From Sandaracinus sp964481145 (GTDB taxonomy: Bacteria > Myxococcota_A > Polyangia > Polyangiales > Sandaracinaceae): a DNA stretch of 64,000 bases. Shown in pieces: positions 47,244 through 56,929 of the stretch. Every line of letters starts with the position of its first letter. Within the stretch, counting starts at the first letter, position 1. The position numbers and the translations under genes were made by a program. Under the pieces are notes generated by a model. That model did no database searches, was not told where the DNA came from, and saw only the letters and a list, made by a program, of their open reading frames with translations. Where the stretch lies: assembly GCA_964481145.1 (NCBI GenBank), contig CAYZTA010000027.1, positions 6,032 through 70,031 of the forward strand, read 5' to 3'.

Positions 47244-47416
47244 CGCCGAGCGCCTTCGTGAACCCGAAGTTCGGGTCCGACACATGGAGCCAGCGTGTGA
47301 AAAGATCGTACGTGGACACCATGTTTTCAGTCTATACGTAAGATTCCGCTACAGCTTGGGTGCGGTTCGGTCGAAGATAGGAGTTGAAGCCACTTCAACA
47401 CGGAGGTGAGCGTTCG

Positions 47417-48856
47417 ATGCGAGATCGGATTCGCCCATCCCTATTTTCGTTTTTGATTCTGTTCGTCGTGCTTGGTCCGTCACCCGGAGCGCGCGCCGAT
47501 CAGCGGTGGGCGGACGAATTGCCGGCGCTTCGAGCAGCGCTCGCGACCTACGATCTCGAGGGGGATGCGACGTTCAATGCGCTCGTCGAGCTCGGTCGAG
47601 TGGCGTCGGGGCAAGGAGAAGGAGCGCGCGAAGCACGCGCGTTGCGTGCGCTCGTCGCTGCAGATTTGCTCGTGATCGCTCGATCGCATCCGAGCCGAGG
47701 ACACTTCGATGATCGTGTTGCAGAGAGTTTCGGAATCAGCACACTCGAACTCGCGCCGCGTCTCATCCGCGATCTCGAGAGCGTGCACGCCGGCGTGTAT
47801 CGTGCAGTAACGGAAGACGCACTTCTTGCGCTCGCACTGATCGACGAGGTCGACGTTCCAATCCCGGTCGATTGGTCACGTCATGGTGGACTTCGTCGCG
47901 ATATTTTGTTCCTTCAAGCCGCCGCGACAGGCGCGCTCGATGCCGGAGCCGCATTCGATCCATGTGCCGACACGCGCGCAGTATGCGCGGCGCCATGGTC
48001 TTCCTGGGATGCTCCGACGCGTGCGCGTGTGGCAGCATTGAGGGAGGCGAGCGCAGCCGCACATCGTCTCGCAACCGCCGCGCGAAACGGAGATCCTTTG
48101 GTGCAGGCGCTCTCGAGCTCGATTCAGGAACATCGCGCGAGAGTCGAGGCGGCGCGTGTCGACCCCACGGTCTGGGTGGCGGACGGCCAGAATCTGATGC
48201 CCGCACAACCTGGTGATTCTCCGATTCGTGTGGATCGTCTGCTCGTCGTGGGTCGCGATTCGCTCGTGGCTCTTCATACACCTCCCGTGACCGTCCGTGA
48301 TGGAGAGGTGGTCTCCGTGGAGGGAGACGGATCGGCGGGTCTCGAGCAAGCACGCTTCGAGATGCCTCCGCCCGAGGCCTCGCTCGAAGCGCCACTTCGC
48401 AGTGGTCTTGGCACGATGGTGCGCGGGGGCGCGCTTGCGGTCGCGCTCACAGGAGACGTGACATGCGAAGTGGTGTGGAGAGTGCTCGGCGAAGCGCGAC
48501 GCCTGGGTGTTGGATCCGTCGCGCTCGTACGGCGAGCGGCCGATGGATCGCTCGCAGGGGAGCAAATCCAGCTCGTTGGAAGCCGTCCCGAAGATGCTGC
48601 TCGAGAAGTCGTGATCCGCGTACGGCCTGCATATCTCGTCATCGAGCGCGATTCCGAGTCGTCGATGATCGAGCGAACACGGGGTGAAGGAGGACTCCTG
48701 GCGGATCTTCCCGAACTCGAGCGCGCGGTTCGCCGTGCGTCACCCGGCCGGGTGAGCGTGACTTTTGCTGGTGATGCGAGCGCTGCTGACATCGTGCAGA
48801 TCGCTCTGACGCTCGCCCATGAAGGGCGCGCGCCAGTCGGACTTGCCATGCGGTAA
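47417..48856 (+). CDS. Secreted hypothetical protein with ExbD-like C-terminal repeats
   Basis: 479 residues with a signal peptide (FSFLILFVVLGPSPGARA). The first ~240 residues are helical and Ala rich. The C-terminal ~190 residues contain two copies of an alpha/beta unit (GALAVALTGDVTCEVVWRVLGEARRLGVGSVALV; GRVSVTFAGDASAADIVQIALTLAHEGRAPVGL) like the periplasmic ExbD/TolR domain, here without a membrane anchor of that type. GGAGG before the ATG at 47417 decides the start. The next gene begins 34 bp later. Function unknown; an envelope role is likely. Confidence 0.75.
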   Translation: MRDRIRPSLFSFLILFVVLGPSPGARADQRWADELPALRAALATYDLEGDATFNALVELGRVASGQGEGAREARALRALVAADLLVIARSHPSRGHFDDRVAESFGISTLELAPRLIRDLESVHAGVYRAVTEDALLALALIDEVDVPIPVDWSRHGGLRRDILFLQAAATGALDAGAAFDPCADTRAVCAAPWSSWDAPTRARVAALREASAAAHRLATAARNGDPLVQALSSSIQEHRARVEAARVDPTVWVADGQNLMPAQPGDSPIRVDRLLVVGRDSLVALHTPPVTVRDGEVVSVEGDGSAGLEQARFEMPPPEASLEAPLRSGLGTMVRGGALAVALTGDVTCEVVWRVLGEARRLGVGSVALVRRAADGSLAGEQIQLVGSRPEDAAREVVIRVRPAYLVIERDSESSMIERTRGEGGLLADLPELERAVRRASPGRVSVTFAGDASAADIVQIALTLAHEGRAPVGLAMR

Positions 48857-48890
48857 CTGTGATAACGTCCTCCCCTTCGAGGAGGCGTCG

Positions 48891-49757
48891 ATGAAATCGA
48901 AGCTCGTGACATTGGCTTTGGCGGCTTTGGGGGGATGCTGTTTCGGCCAGGCTGGGACAGCTCCGATCAGCGGTCCGATCACCCCTATCGCCTCTCCGCT
49001 CTCCCCCGACCCAATGCTTTTCTCCGGGGTGGCAGGGGGGCCCACGGCGGCGAGCGCGCTCAATCCGAACTGCAATGGTCACGTTGCGCTCGTTCCGAAT
49101 CACACATTGTCGGTCGTGTCCCCCATGCCATCGTTGCGCATCCTCGCCCATGCCGATGGCGATACGACATTGGTCGTTCAACTCTCCGACGGACGTTTCG
49201 TCTGCAACGACGATGGCGAAGGAGTCGACCCCATCGTCGATCTCGAGAATGTTCCTGTAGGGCAACACAATGTGTACGTTGGCACGTATTCACCTGGATC
49301 GACGTTCCAGTATCAGCTGGGGATCACACAGAACCGAACGCTTACACCATCCCTTCTCGGAGGAGTTGCGACACCCAACTACGCTCCCGACATTCCAACG
49401 GGCACGCCCATGCGTACGGGAGCGGCCACGGTTCAATTCGTGAGCGGAAATCTTCCGAACGTCACAGTGGGCTCGACGTGTACATACACGCAGTTCGCAG
49501 TGGATCCGTCGAGTGGCTTCGATTGCCGCTGGCAAGTCATGTGTGCTGGCATGATGGTCTATGGGGAGGGCGCGGGCGGTTTCAATCCGTGCAACGATCA
49601 CTCGTGGCCTCCTGGAACCCAAGTGGCCGATCTCGACACGAGCGGCAGGGATCGCGATCCCTCCTTCGTGATCGATGCAGGAGGGATGACCGTGCGCGAC
49701 GATCCACATGGAGCGCGCGGCGCGTTTCAGATCACCGCAACGCTCAATCCCATGTGA
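48891..49757 (+). CDS. Lipoprotein with PPC-like domain
   Basis: 288 residues. The signal sequence KSKLVTLALAALGGCC gives a lipobox. Residues ~55-140 (SLRILAHADGDTTLVVQLSD, GRFVCNDDGEGVDPIVDLENV, GQHNVYVGTYSPGSTFQYQL) look like a pre-peptidase C-terminal (PPC) beta domain with its Asp-Asp turn. The second half repeats a beta pattern with several Cys. GAGGAGG precedes the ATG at 48891. It is probably on the cell surface and converges with the aldehyde dehydrogenase gene (13-bp gap). Confidence 0.75.
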   Translation: MKSKLVTLALAALGGCCFGQAGTAPISGPITPIASPLSPDPMLFSGVAGGPTAASALNPNCNGHVALVPNHTLSVVSPMPSLRILAHADGDTTLVVQLSDGRFVCNDDGEGVDPIVDLENVPVGQHNVYVGTYSPGSTFQYQLGITQNRTLTPSLLGGVATPNYAPDIPTGTPMRTGAATVQFVSGNLPNVTVGSTCTYTQFAVDPSSGFDCRWQVMCAGMMVYGEGAGGFNPCNDHSWPPGTQVADLDTSGRDRDPSFVIDAGGMTVRDDPHGARGAFQITATLNPM

Positions 49758-49770
49758 TGGATGCGGCCCC

Positions 49771-51384
49771 TTATCGTCGTTGAGGAACGCGCGCGGAGCT
49801 CGTGATCTTCTGTAAGCGCAAAAGCACAACCACGGCTTTGGCCATATTGCCACCCACGAGGCCATGAAATGCGTCGCGCATCGCTGAATACTTGTCTGCG
49901 TAAGGAAACCAGAATGGCTCGCTTCTCATGCGGCCTCGATCGACCACGATCGCCTTTTGGTGTGAGAAGGCGAGGAGTCCCTCCGGCCCATGATAGCGGC
50001 CGAAGCCACTCGATTTGACCCCGCCGAAGGGGAGGGCAGGATTGCCAACGCTGACGACGACATCGTTGATGAGCACCTGCCCACATTCCATGCGTGACGC
50101 GATCGCGAGGCCCTTCTTCGTGTCTTTCGTCCACACACTGCCGAGCAGGCCATATTCGTGTTCATTGGCCAGGTGCACGGCTTCATCCACATGGCGCACC
50201 TTGATGACTGGAAGGACGGGGCCGAACGTCTCTTCTTTGTAGATCTCCATGTCGGGTCGCACGTCGGTGATGAGCGTGGGCAGGAAGAACTGTCCGGGGC
50301 GAGGCATGCGTGTGCCGCCGAAGAGCAAGCGAGCTCCTTTCGAAAGGGCATCATCGATGTGGCGTTCGACGGTCTCGAGCTGCTTTTTGAACGTCATCGG
50401 GCCCATGTCCGGATGCTCGTCGGGTCCGCCGACCTTCACCTTTTCGATCTCTTCACGGAGCAATGTCACGAATCGATCGTGCACGGCCTCCTCGACGAGG
50501 ATGCGCTCGACCGATGTGCACATCTGTCCGCAGTTGACGAGCCCACCCCAGATCGCAGCGCGCGCGGCGCGCTCGAGATTGGCATCGGCGCAGACAATCA
50601 TCGCATCCTTTCCGCCGAGCTCGAGCTCGACGGGAATGGGACGCTTGGACGCGGCCGCCATCACCTTGCGCCCAGTGGCGACTGAACCGGTGAAAAAAAT
50701 CTTGTCGATCTCGGCTTCGCAAAGAGCTGCACCTGTGCTCCCGTCGCCTTGAATCACTTCGACCACGCCAGCCGGAATCCCAATCTCGCGAAAAATTTCG
50801 GCGATGATCTCGCCCGTCACCGGCGTCACTTCGCTTGGCTTGAGCACGACGGTGTTTCCTGCGATGAGCGCAGAAATGACAGGCACCATCGAGAGCTGAA
50901 ACGGGAAATTCCAGGGCGAGATGACTCCGATGACACCCATCGGGAAATGTTCGATGTAGCTCGTTTTCCCTGGGAAAAGGACGGACGCCGACACCTTCTT
51001 TCGGCGGAGCACCTTGGGCGCTGTCTTTTGGTAGTAATCGATGAAGAGCGGCACCGTCATGAGTTCGGTCAAAAGCGAATCGACGAGCGGCTTGCCCGTG
51101 TCTTCGCTGATGCGACGTGCGTACTCCTCGCCATGCTCGCGAATGACATCTTTGATTTGCGAGATGATCTTCAAACGCGCTTCGAGCGTCGTCTTCTGCC
51201 AGTGTGCAGATGCAGCACGCGCCCGCGCCACGGCGGTGATGACTCCGTTGCGTGAGGTGATGGGGAATTCACCGAGACGCTCCCCTGTGATCGGGCTGCG
51301 CTTTTCGATGATGCCGTCATGAGCCGTGCCCACCGATTCGGTTCCCGGTGCGTCTGTCGTACGCGAAGTTTGCATGGAGCGCAT
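49771..51384 (-). CDS. Aldehyde dehydrogenase family protein
   Basis: 537 residues. NAD(P)+-dependent ALDH fold: VISPWNFPFQLSM, FTGSVATGRKVM, general-base Glu in LELGGKDAMIV, catalytic Cys in NCGQMCTSVERI, and EETFGPVLPVIKV, LPFGGVKSSGFGR near the end. The C-terminus has an extra ~45 residues ending in a hydrophobic patch (LVGGNMAKAVVVLLRLQ), as in some fatty-aldehyde dehydrogenases. It lies directly after a small membrane protein gene (9-bp gap). The substrate is unknown; an aliphatic or fatty aldehyde is plausible. Confidence 0.93.
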   Translation of the reverse strand: MRSMQTSRTTDAPGTESVGTAHDGIIEKRSPITGERLGEFPITSRNGVITAVARARAASAHWQKTTLEARLKIISQIKDVIREHGEEYARRISEDTGKPLVDSLLTELMTVPLFIDYYQKTAPKVLRRKKVSASVLFPGKTSYIEHFPMGVIGVISPWNFPFQLSMVPVISALIAGNTVVLKPSEVTPVTGEIIAEIFREIGIPAGVVEVIQGDGSTGAALCEAEIDKIFFTGSVATGRKVMAAASKRPIPVELELGGKDAMIVCADANLERAARAAIWGGLVNCGQMCTSVERILVEEAVHDRFVTLLREEIEKVKVGGPDEHPDMGPMTFKKQLETVERHIDDALSKGARLLFGGTRMPRPGQFFLPTLITDVRPDMEIYKEETFGPVLPVIKVRHVDEAVHLANEHEYGLLGSVWTKDTKKGLAIASRMECGQVLINDVVVSVGNPALPFGGVKSSGFGRYHGPEGLLAFSHQKAIVVDRGRMRSEPFWFPYADKYSAMRDAFHGLVGGNMAKAVVVLLRLQKITSSARVPQRR

Positions 51385-51393
51385 GATGCCCGA

Positions 51394-51882
51394 TCAGTCC
51401 CACAAGGACCATGATCCGTCGTAAGACGAATATGTGTAGCGCTGAAAAAAGAAGGTGTGGCAAGTCATCGTAAAGCCCTGCCGCTCAGGCTCGACCCGAT
51501 ACACGGTGCCAGAAGGCCCATAAGGGTCGCATGGGACATCGAGCCCTTCTGGATACATCCCGTGCTCGACGTAATGCTGGTTTGCTCGAGCCACCGCATG
51601 TTCCATGAGGGAATGAAGTCGCGCATACCGCCACTCCAGTCCCCACCGCTGTCCCGCAACGGTCAACACAGCGACACCAAGAAAGAGCGCGCTGTGAGCG
51701 AGCCGCTGACGTCGGTTTTCTCGTATGAACGCGGAGCATACGAGGGCTCCTGCGAAGACAGGGATCGAGAGCGCCGTGAGCACCAATAAAACCCAGGTTT
51801 GGAACGTCACGAATGACATCCCTACCGCGCAGCTCGCCACGGCGATCGAAGTCACGACTGTCTTTGTGGAGAACGGGCTCAC
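51394..51882 (-). CDS. Small membrane protein
   Basis: 162 residues. Three hydrophobic segments lie in the first 80 residues (TSIAVASCAVGMSFVTF, WVLLVLTALSIPVFAGALVCS, LAHSALFLGVAVLTVAG). The remaining ~80 residues, with MYPEGLDVPCDPYGPSGTVYRVEPERQGFTMTC, look extracytoplasmic and recall the C-terminal part of minor pilin or DUF-type small proteins. GTG start at 51882. It is upstream of the aldehyde dehydrogenase in the same orientation. I do not recognise the family. Confidence 0.65.
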   Translation of the reverse strand: MSPFSTKTVVTSIAVASCAVGMSFVTFQTWVLLVLTALSIPVFAGALVCSAFIRENRRQRLAHSALFLGVAVLTVAGQRWGLEWRYARLHSLMEHAVARANQHYVEHGMYPEGLDVPCDPYGPSGTVYRVEPERQGFTMTCHTFFFQRYTYSSYDGSWSLWD

Positions 51883-51960
51883 GTGAGTACAAACACCTCC
51901 AAGGCTCGACTCGATTCCCGCCGAAACAACTGGCCGAGCGCTTTCGAGAGCGCGATGAAA

Positions 51961-52092
51961 CTACTCCGAAAGCGCCGCACGTAAGCGCGCACGTCGTTCG
52001 ATGAGCGCCTCGTCTCCTGAGGGAGGGAGAGCGTCGATTGCATCGAGCGTGCGTGTGTGATCGATCATGGCTTCGTCTAGCCGTCTTGTCAT
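51961..52092 (-). CDS. Possible 43-residue small protein
   Basis: ATG at 52092, TAG at 51961. The product is charged and helical (TRRLDEAMIDHTRTLDAIDAL ... LIERRARLRAAL). It fills the gap between two genes and precedes the membrane protein gene by 78 bp in the same orientation. No ribosome site is obvious, so it may not be translated. Confidence 0.3.
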   Translation of the reverse strand: MTRRLDEAMIDHTRTLDAIDALPPSGDEALIERRARLRAALSE

Positions 52093-52113
52093 AGCCAAGG
52101 TAGTCTAATCCTC

Positions 52114-52431
52114 ATGCAGGCGTCGTGGCGGATCTTGCACCAGGCGGGCCTTCCTCTCGCGGGAGAAAGGGTCGGTCCCGTTCCTTCCGCAGACGAAATG
52201 GCGCGATGTGTTCTCGAGCTCGTTGCAAGCAGCGACGGCACCGTGCGGGAACGCGAGGCCCTCGCCGCGTTCGTGCTCGCTTGGGCCGATGAGTGGCCTC
52301 ACACATTTGCGCGCTCCTTTGGAAACCATGCGCGTGAGCTCGCAACGTGGGCGGAGCGAATGGCCAGCGACGCGAACCGTCGGATCAAGCTGCGGCGCAT
52401 CGCGATCGAGAATCTCTCGACTGTCCTCTGA
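52114..52431 (+). CDS. Small hypothetical protein
   Basis: 105 residues, helical, rich in Ala and Arg (ADEMARCVLELVASSD, REREALAAFVLAWADEWPHTFARSF, ARELATWAERMASDANRRIKLRR). No signal or membrane segment. The composition looks coding, but the ribosome site before the ATG at 52114 is weak. It is divergent from the small-protein ORF and 41 bp upstream of the YcxB-like gene. No family recognised. Confidence 0.5.
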   Translation: MQASWRILHQAGLPLAGERVGPVPSADEMARCVLELVASSDGTVREREALAAFVLAWADEWPHTFARSFGNHARELATWAERMASDANRRIKLRRIAIENLSTVL

Positions 52432-52472
52432 ACGGTTTGCAGCGTGAGTTCGTTCGGTCAACGCTAGCGCGG

Positions 52473-53093
52473 ATGTCCGAACGGGTATTTCACGGCGAAG
52501 GGCGGTTGACCATTGCAGAACGGCTTGGCGGAAAGGCGGTGCTGTGGCCCATCGCGTGCACATTCGCATTCGTGTTGGGACTCGTCCTCTTCTATGCGCC
52601 TACGATGGAAGCCCCCCTGCGCTGGCTGCCTTTGGTGGCCGGGGCGGCCGTGCCGATTTGGTATGGACGCCGCGTTGGTTTGTGGGGCGCGGCGTTGGGC
52701 ATACTGCGTGGCGAGCCTTCGCTCCTGTGGCGTGTCGAGATAGATGAACTCGAGATTCGCCAGACCGTCGAGCAGAAGGACGAATCCTCGTTCGAGTGGT
52801 TCGAAATCGAGCGATTCAATGTCGTCGAGCTCGGCATCGTACTTTGGTTGCGAATCCCGAAGAATGGAGGCAACGCCATCATCCTGCCGCGCAGGTTCTT
52901 CCCGAGTGAACAGTGGGACCCTCTTGTCGCACTCATTCGCGAGAAGCTACCAAGCAGCGCGAAAGCCCACGACGAAGCGAAGCGCGCTTCCGAGACCACG
53001 CGTTGCAACCGCCTGAGGCGGACGTTCGTGCTTTGGCTCGCGCTGGTCGCCGTGATGGCGGGCATCTGGTTTCTGGTGCGCGGGACGGCGTAG
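52473..53093 (+). CDS. YcxB-like membrane protein
   Basis: 206 residues. Two membrane helices at about 22-60 (AVLWPIACTFAFVLGLVLFYA, LRWLPLVAGAAVPIWYG) and one near the C-terminus (TFVLWLALVAVMAGIWFLV). Between them a cytosolic domain reads WRVEIDELEIRQTVEQKDESS, FEWFEIERFNVVELGIVLWLRI and AIILPRRFFPSEQW, a pattern typical of the YcxB-like domain. The ATG at 52473 is preferred over the frame from 52347, which runs over the preceding gene. Role unknown. Confidence 0.75.
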   Translation: MSERVFHGEGRLTIAERLGGKAVLWPIACTFAFVLGLVLFYAPTMEAPLRWLPLVAGAAVPIWYGRRVGLWGAALGILRGEPSLLWRVEIDELEIRQTVEQKDESSFEWFEIERFNVVELGIVLWLRIPKNGGNAIILPRRFFPSEQWDPLVALIREKLPSSAKAHDEAKRASETTRCNRLRRTFVLWLALVAVMAGIWFLVRGTA

Positions 53094-53211
53094 ACGGCAG
53101 AGCGAATAGGGAGCAAAGGGGCGGAGGAAGAAAGCGAAAGGCGAGGAGAAGGGGCTGTCAGAATGTTCGGGGCTTGGAACCGGCGCGCACACGCCTTACA
53201 GTCCTCGCCCT

Positions 53212-54648
53212 ATGAGTCAGCGCTATCAGGCTCCGTTCGGGCCCTCGGGCACTTCGCCGATCGACGCGCATCTCGCCGAGAAACTTCTTGGCGTCGCGCT
53301 CTCCCAAGGCGGCGATTACGCCGACGTCTTCTTCGAATACGAAGTCAGCGGCAGTTACGGCTACGAGGAAGGCATCTTGAAGAGCGCAGGTCGCGGCGTC
53401 TCGATGGGCCTTGGCGTTCGCGTGCGCAAAGGCGAGGCGACAGGCTATGCCTATTGCGAAGACCTCGAATGGGATGCGATGGAACGCGCCGCGCGCACGG
53501 CCGCGCAGATTGCGAGTGGCGGGGGAAAAGAACCTGTCGGTTTGTCGAGGCTGAGCGCCCCAGGCCGCTATCATGTGGAGCTCTTCTCCCTCGACGTGGC
53601 GGGCGAAAAAAAGCGTGACCTTTTGCGCCGCGCCGACGAAGCCGCGCGGGCCGCCGATCCCCGCATCAAGCGCGTCGAGGCATCGTTCGCGGAGCAGATC
53701 CGCGAGATCCTCGTCGCGACGAGCGACGGCACGATGGTCCATGACGTTCAACCGCTCGTTCGCTTCGGCATTCGTGTCATCGCCGAGGAGAACGGCAAAC
53801 GTCAGGCGGGCAGCTCGGGCGGCGGTGGCCGCATGGGGCTCGAGTATTTCGAGGAGCGCAGCCCCGAATGGCACGCGAAAGAAGCGGTGCGTCAGGCGAT
53901 CACGATGCTCGATGCGCGCGAAGCGCCGGCCGGCGAGATGGACGTGGTCTTGGCGCCCGGCGATAGCGGTATTCTCTTGCACGAAGCCGTGGGTCACGGC
54001 CTCGAGGCCGACTTCAATCGGAAGAAGACCAGCAACTACAGCGACCAAATCGGTCAACGCGTCGCGAGCGAGCTCTGCACCGTCGTGGATGACGCGACCA
54101 TCTCGAACTCACGCGGCTCCGTGAACGTCGACGATGAGGGCAACGTCCCGATGAGCACGGTCTTGATCGAGCACGGCATTCTGCGCGGCTACATGCAAGA
54201 CAAGCAGTCCACCGAATTCTTCGGCGGCAAGCCCACCGGCAACGGACGACGAGAGTCTTTCAAGTCGCCGCCTTTGCCGCGCATGACCAACACCATGTTG
54301 ATGGCCGGACCTCATGATCACGAAGAGATCATTCGAAGCGTCGAGCGCGGCGTCTTCGCGAAGAAGTTCGGTGGCGGTCAGGTCGACATCTCGAACGGCG
54401 ATTTCGTCTTCTCGCTGACCGAGGGCTATTTGATCGAGAACGGGAAAATCACGGCTCCCCTCAAAGGCGTCAACCTCATCGGCAATGGGCCCGATGTCAT
54501 GCGCAAGGTCGTGATGCTCGGCAAAGATGCCGAGCTCTCGGATGGAATCTGGACGTGCGGCAAAGACGGCCAGTCCGTTCCCGTGGGCGTCGCATGCCCC
54601 ACGATCAAAATCTCCAAGATGACCGTGGGCGGAACCCAGGTGGGCTGA
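53212..54648 (+). CDS. tldD: TldD-type metalloprotease
   Basis: 478 residues. The zinc-binding HExxxH is His257-Glu258-Ala-Val-Gly-His262 in LLHEAVGHGLEADF, the TldD signature. N-terminal GGDYADVFFEY and SMGLGVRVRKGEATGYAY, and C-terminal GNGPDVMRKVVMLGKD with an ICPTIK-like end (VACPTIKISKMTVGG), also match. TldD with TldE forms a barrel-like protease that degrades unfolded peptides and matures microcins/RiPPs. It is followed by the partner gene after 3 bp. No RiPP precursor was seen nearby. Confidence 0.93.
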   Translation: MSQRYQAPFGPSGTSPIDAHLAEKLLGVALSQGGDYADVFFEYEVSGSYGYEEGILKSAGRGVSMGLGVRVRKGEATGYAYCEDLEWDAMERAARTAAQIASGGGKEPVGLSRLSAPGRYHVELFSLDVAGEKKRDLLRRADEAARAADPRIKRVEASFAEQIREILVATSDGTMVHDVQPLVRFGIRVIAEENGKRQAGSSGGGGRMGLEYFEERSPEWHAKEAVRQAITMLDAREAPAGEMDVVLAPGDSGILLHEAVGHGLEADFNRKKTSNYSDQIGQRVASELCTVVDDATISNSRGSVNVDDEGNVPMSTVLIEHGILRGYMQDKQSTEFFGGKPTGNGRRESFKSPPLPRMTNTMLMAGPHDHEEIIRSVERGVFAKKFGGGQVDISNGDFVFSLTEGYLIENGKITAPLKGVNLIGNGPDVMRKVVMLGKDAELSDGIWTCGKDGQSVPVGVACPTIKISKMTVGGTQVG

Positions 54649-54651
54649 GCA

Positions 54652-56058
54652 ATGAGCAAAACGCACGAAAATTGGGAAAAAATGCAGGCTCGATTGCTCG
54701 ACCTGGGTGAGCGAGTCGTCTCCGGTGCGCGCAAGGCGGGCGCGGATGTCGCCGAAGCCGTCATCGGTGAAGGCTCGCACCTCTCGGTCAAAGTTCGCAT
54801 GCGTGAGCCCGAGCTCGTCGAAGAAGCGGGCTCACGATCGATCGGTCTGCGCGTGATGATCGGCAAGCAGGTCGCGGTCTCGACCACGAGCGACCTCAGT
54901 GAGCGCGGCCTTGCTCGCTTCATCGAAGATGCCGTCGAGCTCGCGCGCCTTTCCGAGGCCGATCCCTTCGCGGGCGTTCCGGATAGCGGCCTGTTGTCCA
55001 AGCCCGAGCAGCATGTCGAGCTCGATCTCCACGATGTTCGCATCGACGCGATCGATGGCGCGGCTGCGCTCGCGCACGCCAAGAATGCCGAAGCTGCCGC
55101 GTTTGATTTCGACCCTCGCGTGACGAATTCCGAAGGCGGCAATTTCGGTCGCGCCAGCGGAGCGCGCGCCATCGTCACGAGCGGCGGCTTTCGCGGTGTG
55201 TCGCGCGGCACCTACGCTTCGCTCTCGGTGCATCCGGTGGTCGATGACACGACCGCCGAAGGCGGGGGCGGAGGGAAAAAAAGGAGCGGCTATTACTGGA
55301 CCGCGAAGCGGCATTATGCGGGCCTCGAGCCGGACCGATTCGTCGGTGAAGAGGCCGCGCGCCGCACGCTCGCCAAGCTCGGCGCGAGAAAAGTCGAGAC
55401 CCAAGAGTGTGCCGTGGTCTTCGATCCCGATGTCGCGCGATCGATCCTCGGCCTCATCGCGAGCTGCATCAATGGCGGCGCGATATGGCGGCAATCGAGC
55501 TATCTCGTCGATCGCATCGGAACTGCGGTCGCGAGCGAGCTCGTGACCATCATCGACGATCCGCTCATCCCGCAAGGCCCCGGTTCTCGCGCGTACGATG
55601 GGGAAGGGCTGCTCTCGCGTCGCAATGTCGTCATCGAGAAAGGCAAGCTAGAGAGCTATCTTCTCGACACATACAGCGCGCGCAAACTCGGCAAAGAGAG
55701 CACCGCGAGTGCATCTCGTGGCGGCTCGGGCGGCGTCTCGCCGGGCACCACGAATTTCATCCTTCAGCCCGGAACCACGAGCCCAGGCGACATCGTCAAA
55801 GCGACCCAGCGCGGCCTCTACGTGACCGAGATGATGGGCTTCGGCTTCAACGCCGTGACCGGTGATTTCAGTCGAGGTGCCGCGGGGTTCTGGATCGAGA
55901 ACGGTGAAAAGACCTTCCCCGTGAGTGAAGTGACGGTGTCACTCAATCTCGATCAATTGCTTCAGCGCATCGACATGGTCGGGAGCGATCTCGATCTGCG
56001 GAGCTCGGTCGCGAGCCCGACGTTCCGCGTCAGCTCGATGACGCTCGCGGGGCGCTGA
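54652..56058 (+). CDS. TldE/PmbA-like partner of TldD
   Basis: 468 residues of the PmbA/TldD family without the HExxxH metal site (the equivalent region has CAVVFDPDVARSILGLIAS), as expected of TldE, the non-catalytic subunit. GARKAGADVAEAVIGEG, IGLRVMIGKQVAVSTTSDLS, and MGFGFNAVTGDFSRGAAGFWIENGE are family hallmarks. It begins 3 bp after tldD and must be co-translated with it. Confidence 0.92.
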   Translation: MSKTHENWEKMQARLLDLGERVVSGARKAGADVAEAVIGEGSHLSVKVRMREPELVEEAGSRSIGLRVMIGKQVAVSTTSDLSERGLARFIEDAVELARLSEADPFAGVPDSGLLSKPEQHVELDLHDVRIDAIDGAAALAHAKNAEAAAFDFDPRVTNSEGGNFGRASGARAIVTSGGFRGVSRGTYASLSVHPVVDDTTAEGGGGGKKRSGYYWTAKRHYAGLEPDRFVGEEAARRTLAKLGARKVETQECAVVFDPDVARSILGLIASCINGGAIWRQSSYLVDRIGTAVASELVTIIDDPLIPQGPGSRAYDGEGLLSRRNVVIEKGKLESYLLDTYSARKLGKESTASASRGGSGGVSPGTTNFILQPGTTSPGDIVKATQRGLYVTEMMGFGFNAVTGDFSRGAAGFWIENGEKTFPVSEVTVSLNLDQLLQRIDMVGSDLDLRSSVASPTFRVSSMTLAGR

Positions 56059-56079
56059 CCAGAGCCGGATTGACCCTGG

Positions 56080-56880
56080 TTAAATCGGTCCTTTGGCGCT
56101 CACGACGGCTCCGTTCGCAGCTTCGAGCTGCACCTCACCACTTGCATTCTCGGCGAGCTGTATGAGCGCGCGACACACGATCGTCGCCAGCTCATAGTCA
56201 GCCGTGCTCGGATGAACGATCCCTGTGCCTCGCACCGAGCGCGCGAGCACGGGGACGAGCTTGTCTTCGAGGGGCTGTATGCACATCGCCATCGCCGACG
56301 AAGGCTCGTCTGTTGCACCGTCGACAAAGGGAATGCCCGCGACGTCCTCTTCCGAGAACGCGAGCACCCATCCGGCGCTTTCGAGGTTCGTGCCCATCAA
56401 GAAGACGCCGCCTCGTTCGATCTCGAGCGACGGGGCACGCACTTCGAAGGTCGCGCCTTCTGGAAAACGAGACCACGGCGCGATGGACACAAATCGCTCG
56501 GCCGCTTCAAAAAACGCGGACAGCTCGACGTCGCTCGATTCTTTTTCCGGCTTATCGCCCTCCAACGCGCCGCTCTTGAGCGTCTCCTCGAGCGCGAGGA
56601 TCGCATCCTCGAGCGCCGGAGACGACCCAACTTCGATCTCTTCACGAATGCCCGCAGCGCGGAGCGCATCGGCGGCCCCCCGATTGAGCACGATGAACGC
56701 TCGTGGTGCTTCGAGTTGTTCGCGCATGCTCGAGACGAGCGCCGCGATCTCCGCATCTCGCCGGGCGATCGAACACACGCGCACCTCGAGCATCTCGCTC
56801 TCTTCGTCGATGAGGAACGCGCAGAGCTCGTTCTTTGCGCTCACCATCTCGACCCATCCGAATGCCCAAACGCCGCTCAT
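56080..56880 (-). CDS. Hypothetical protein
   Basis: 266 residues, soluble and acidic. It begins MSGVWAFGWVEMVSAKNELCAFLIDEESEML and contains PWSRFPEGATFEVRAPSLEIERGGVFLMG and a C-terminal IVCRALIQLAENASGEVQLEA. GAGGAGAG five bases before the ATG at 56880 fixes the start; the ORF is open further but upstream lies across the divergent gene. It converges with the TldE-like gene (21 bp). No family is recognised with confidence. Confidence 0.65.
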   Translation of the reverse strand: MSGVWAFGWVEMVSAKNELCAFLIDEESEMLEVRVCSIARRDAEIAALVSSMREQLEAPRAFIVLNRGAADALRAAGIREEIEVGSSPALEDAILALEETLKSGALEGDKPEKESSDVELSAFFEAAERFVSIAPWSRFPEGATFEVRAPSLEIERGGVFLMGTNLESAGWVLAFSEEDVAGIPFVDGATDEPSSAMAMCIQPLEDKLVPVLARSVRGTGIVHPSTADYELATIVCRALIQLAENASGEVQLEAANGAVVSAKGPI

Positions 56881-56929
56881 TCTTCTCTCCTCGCGCCGGG
56901 CGCGAGCATGACATATACGTCTTCTCACG

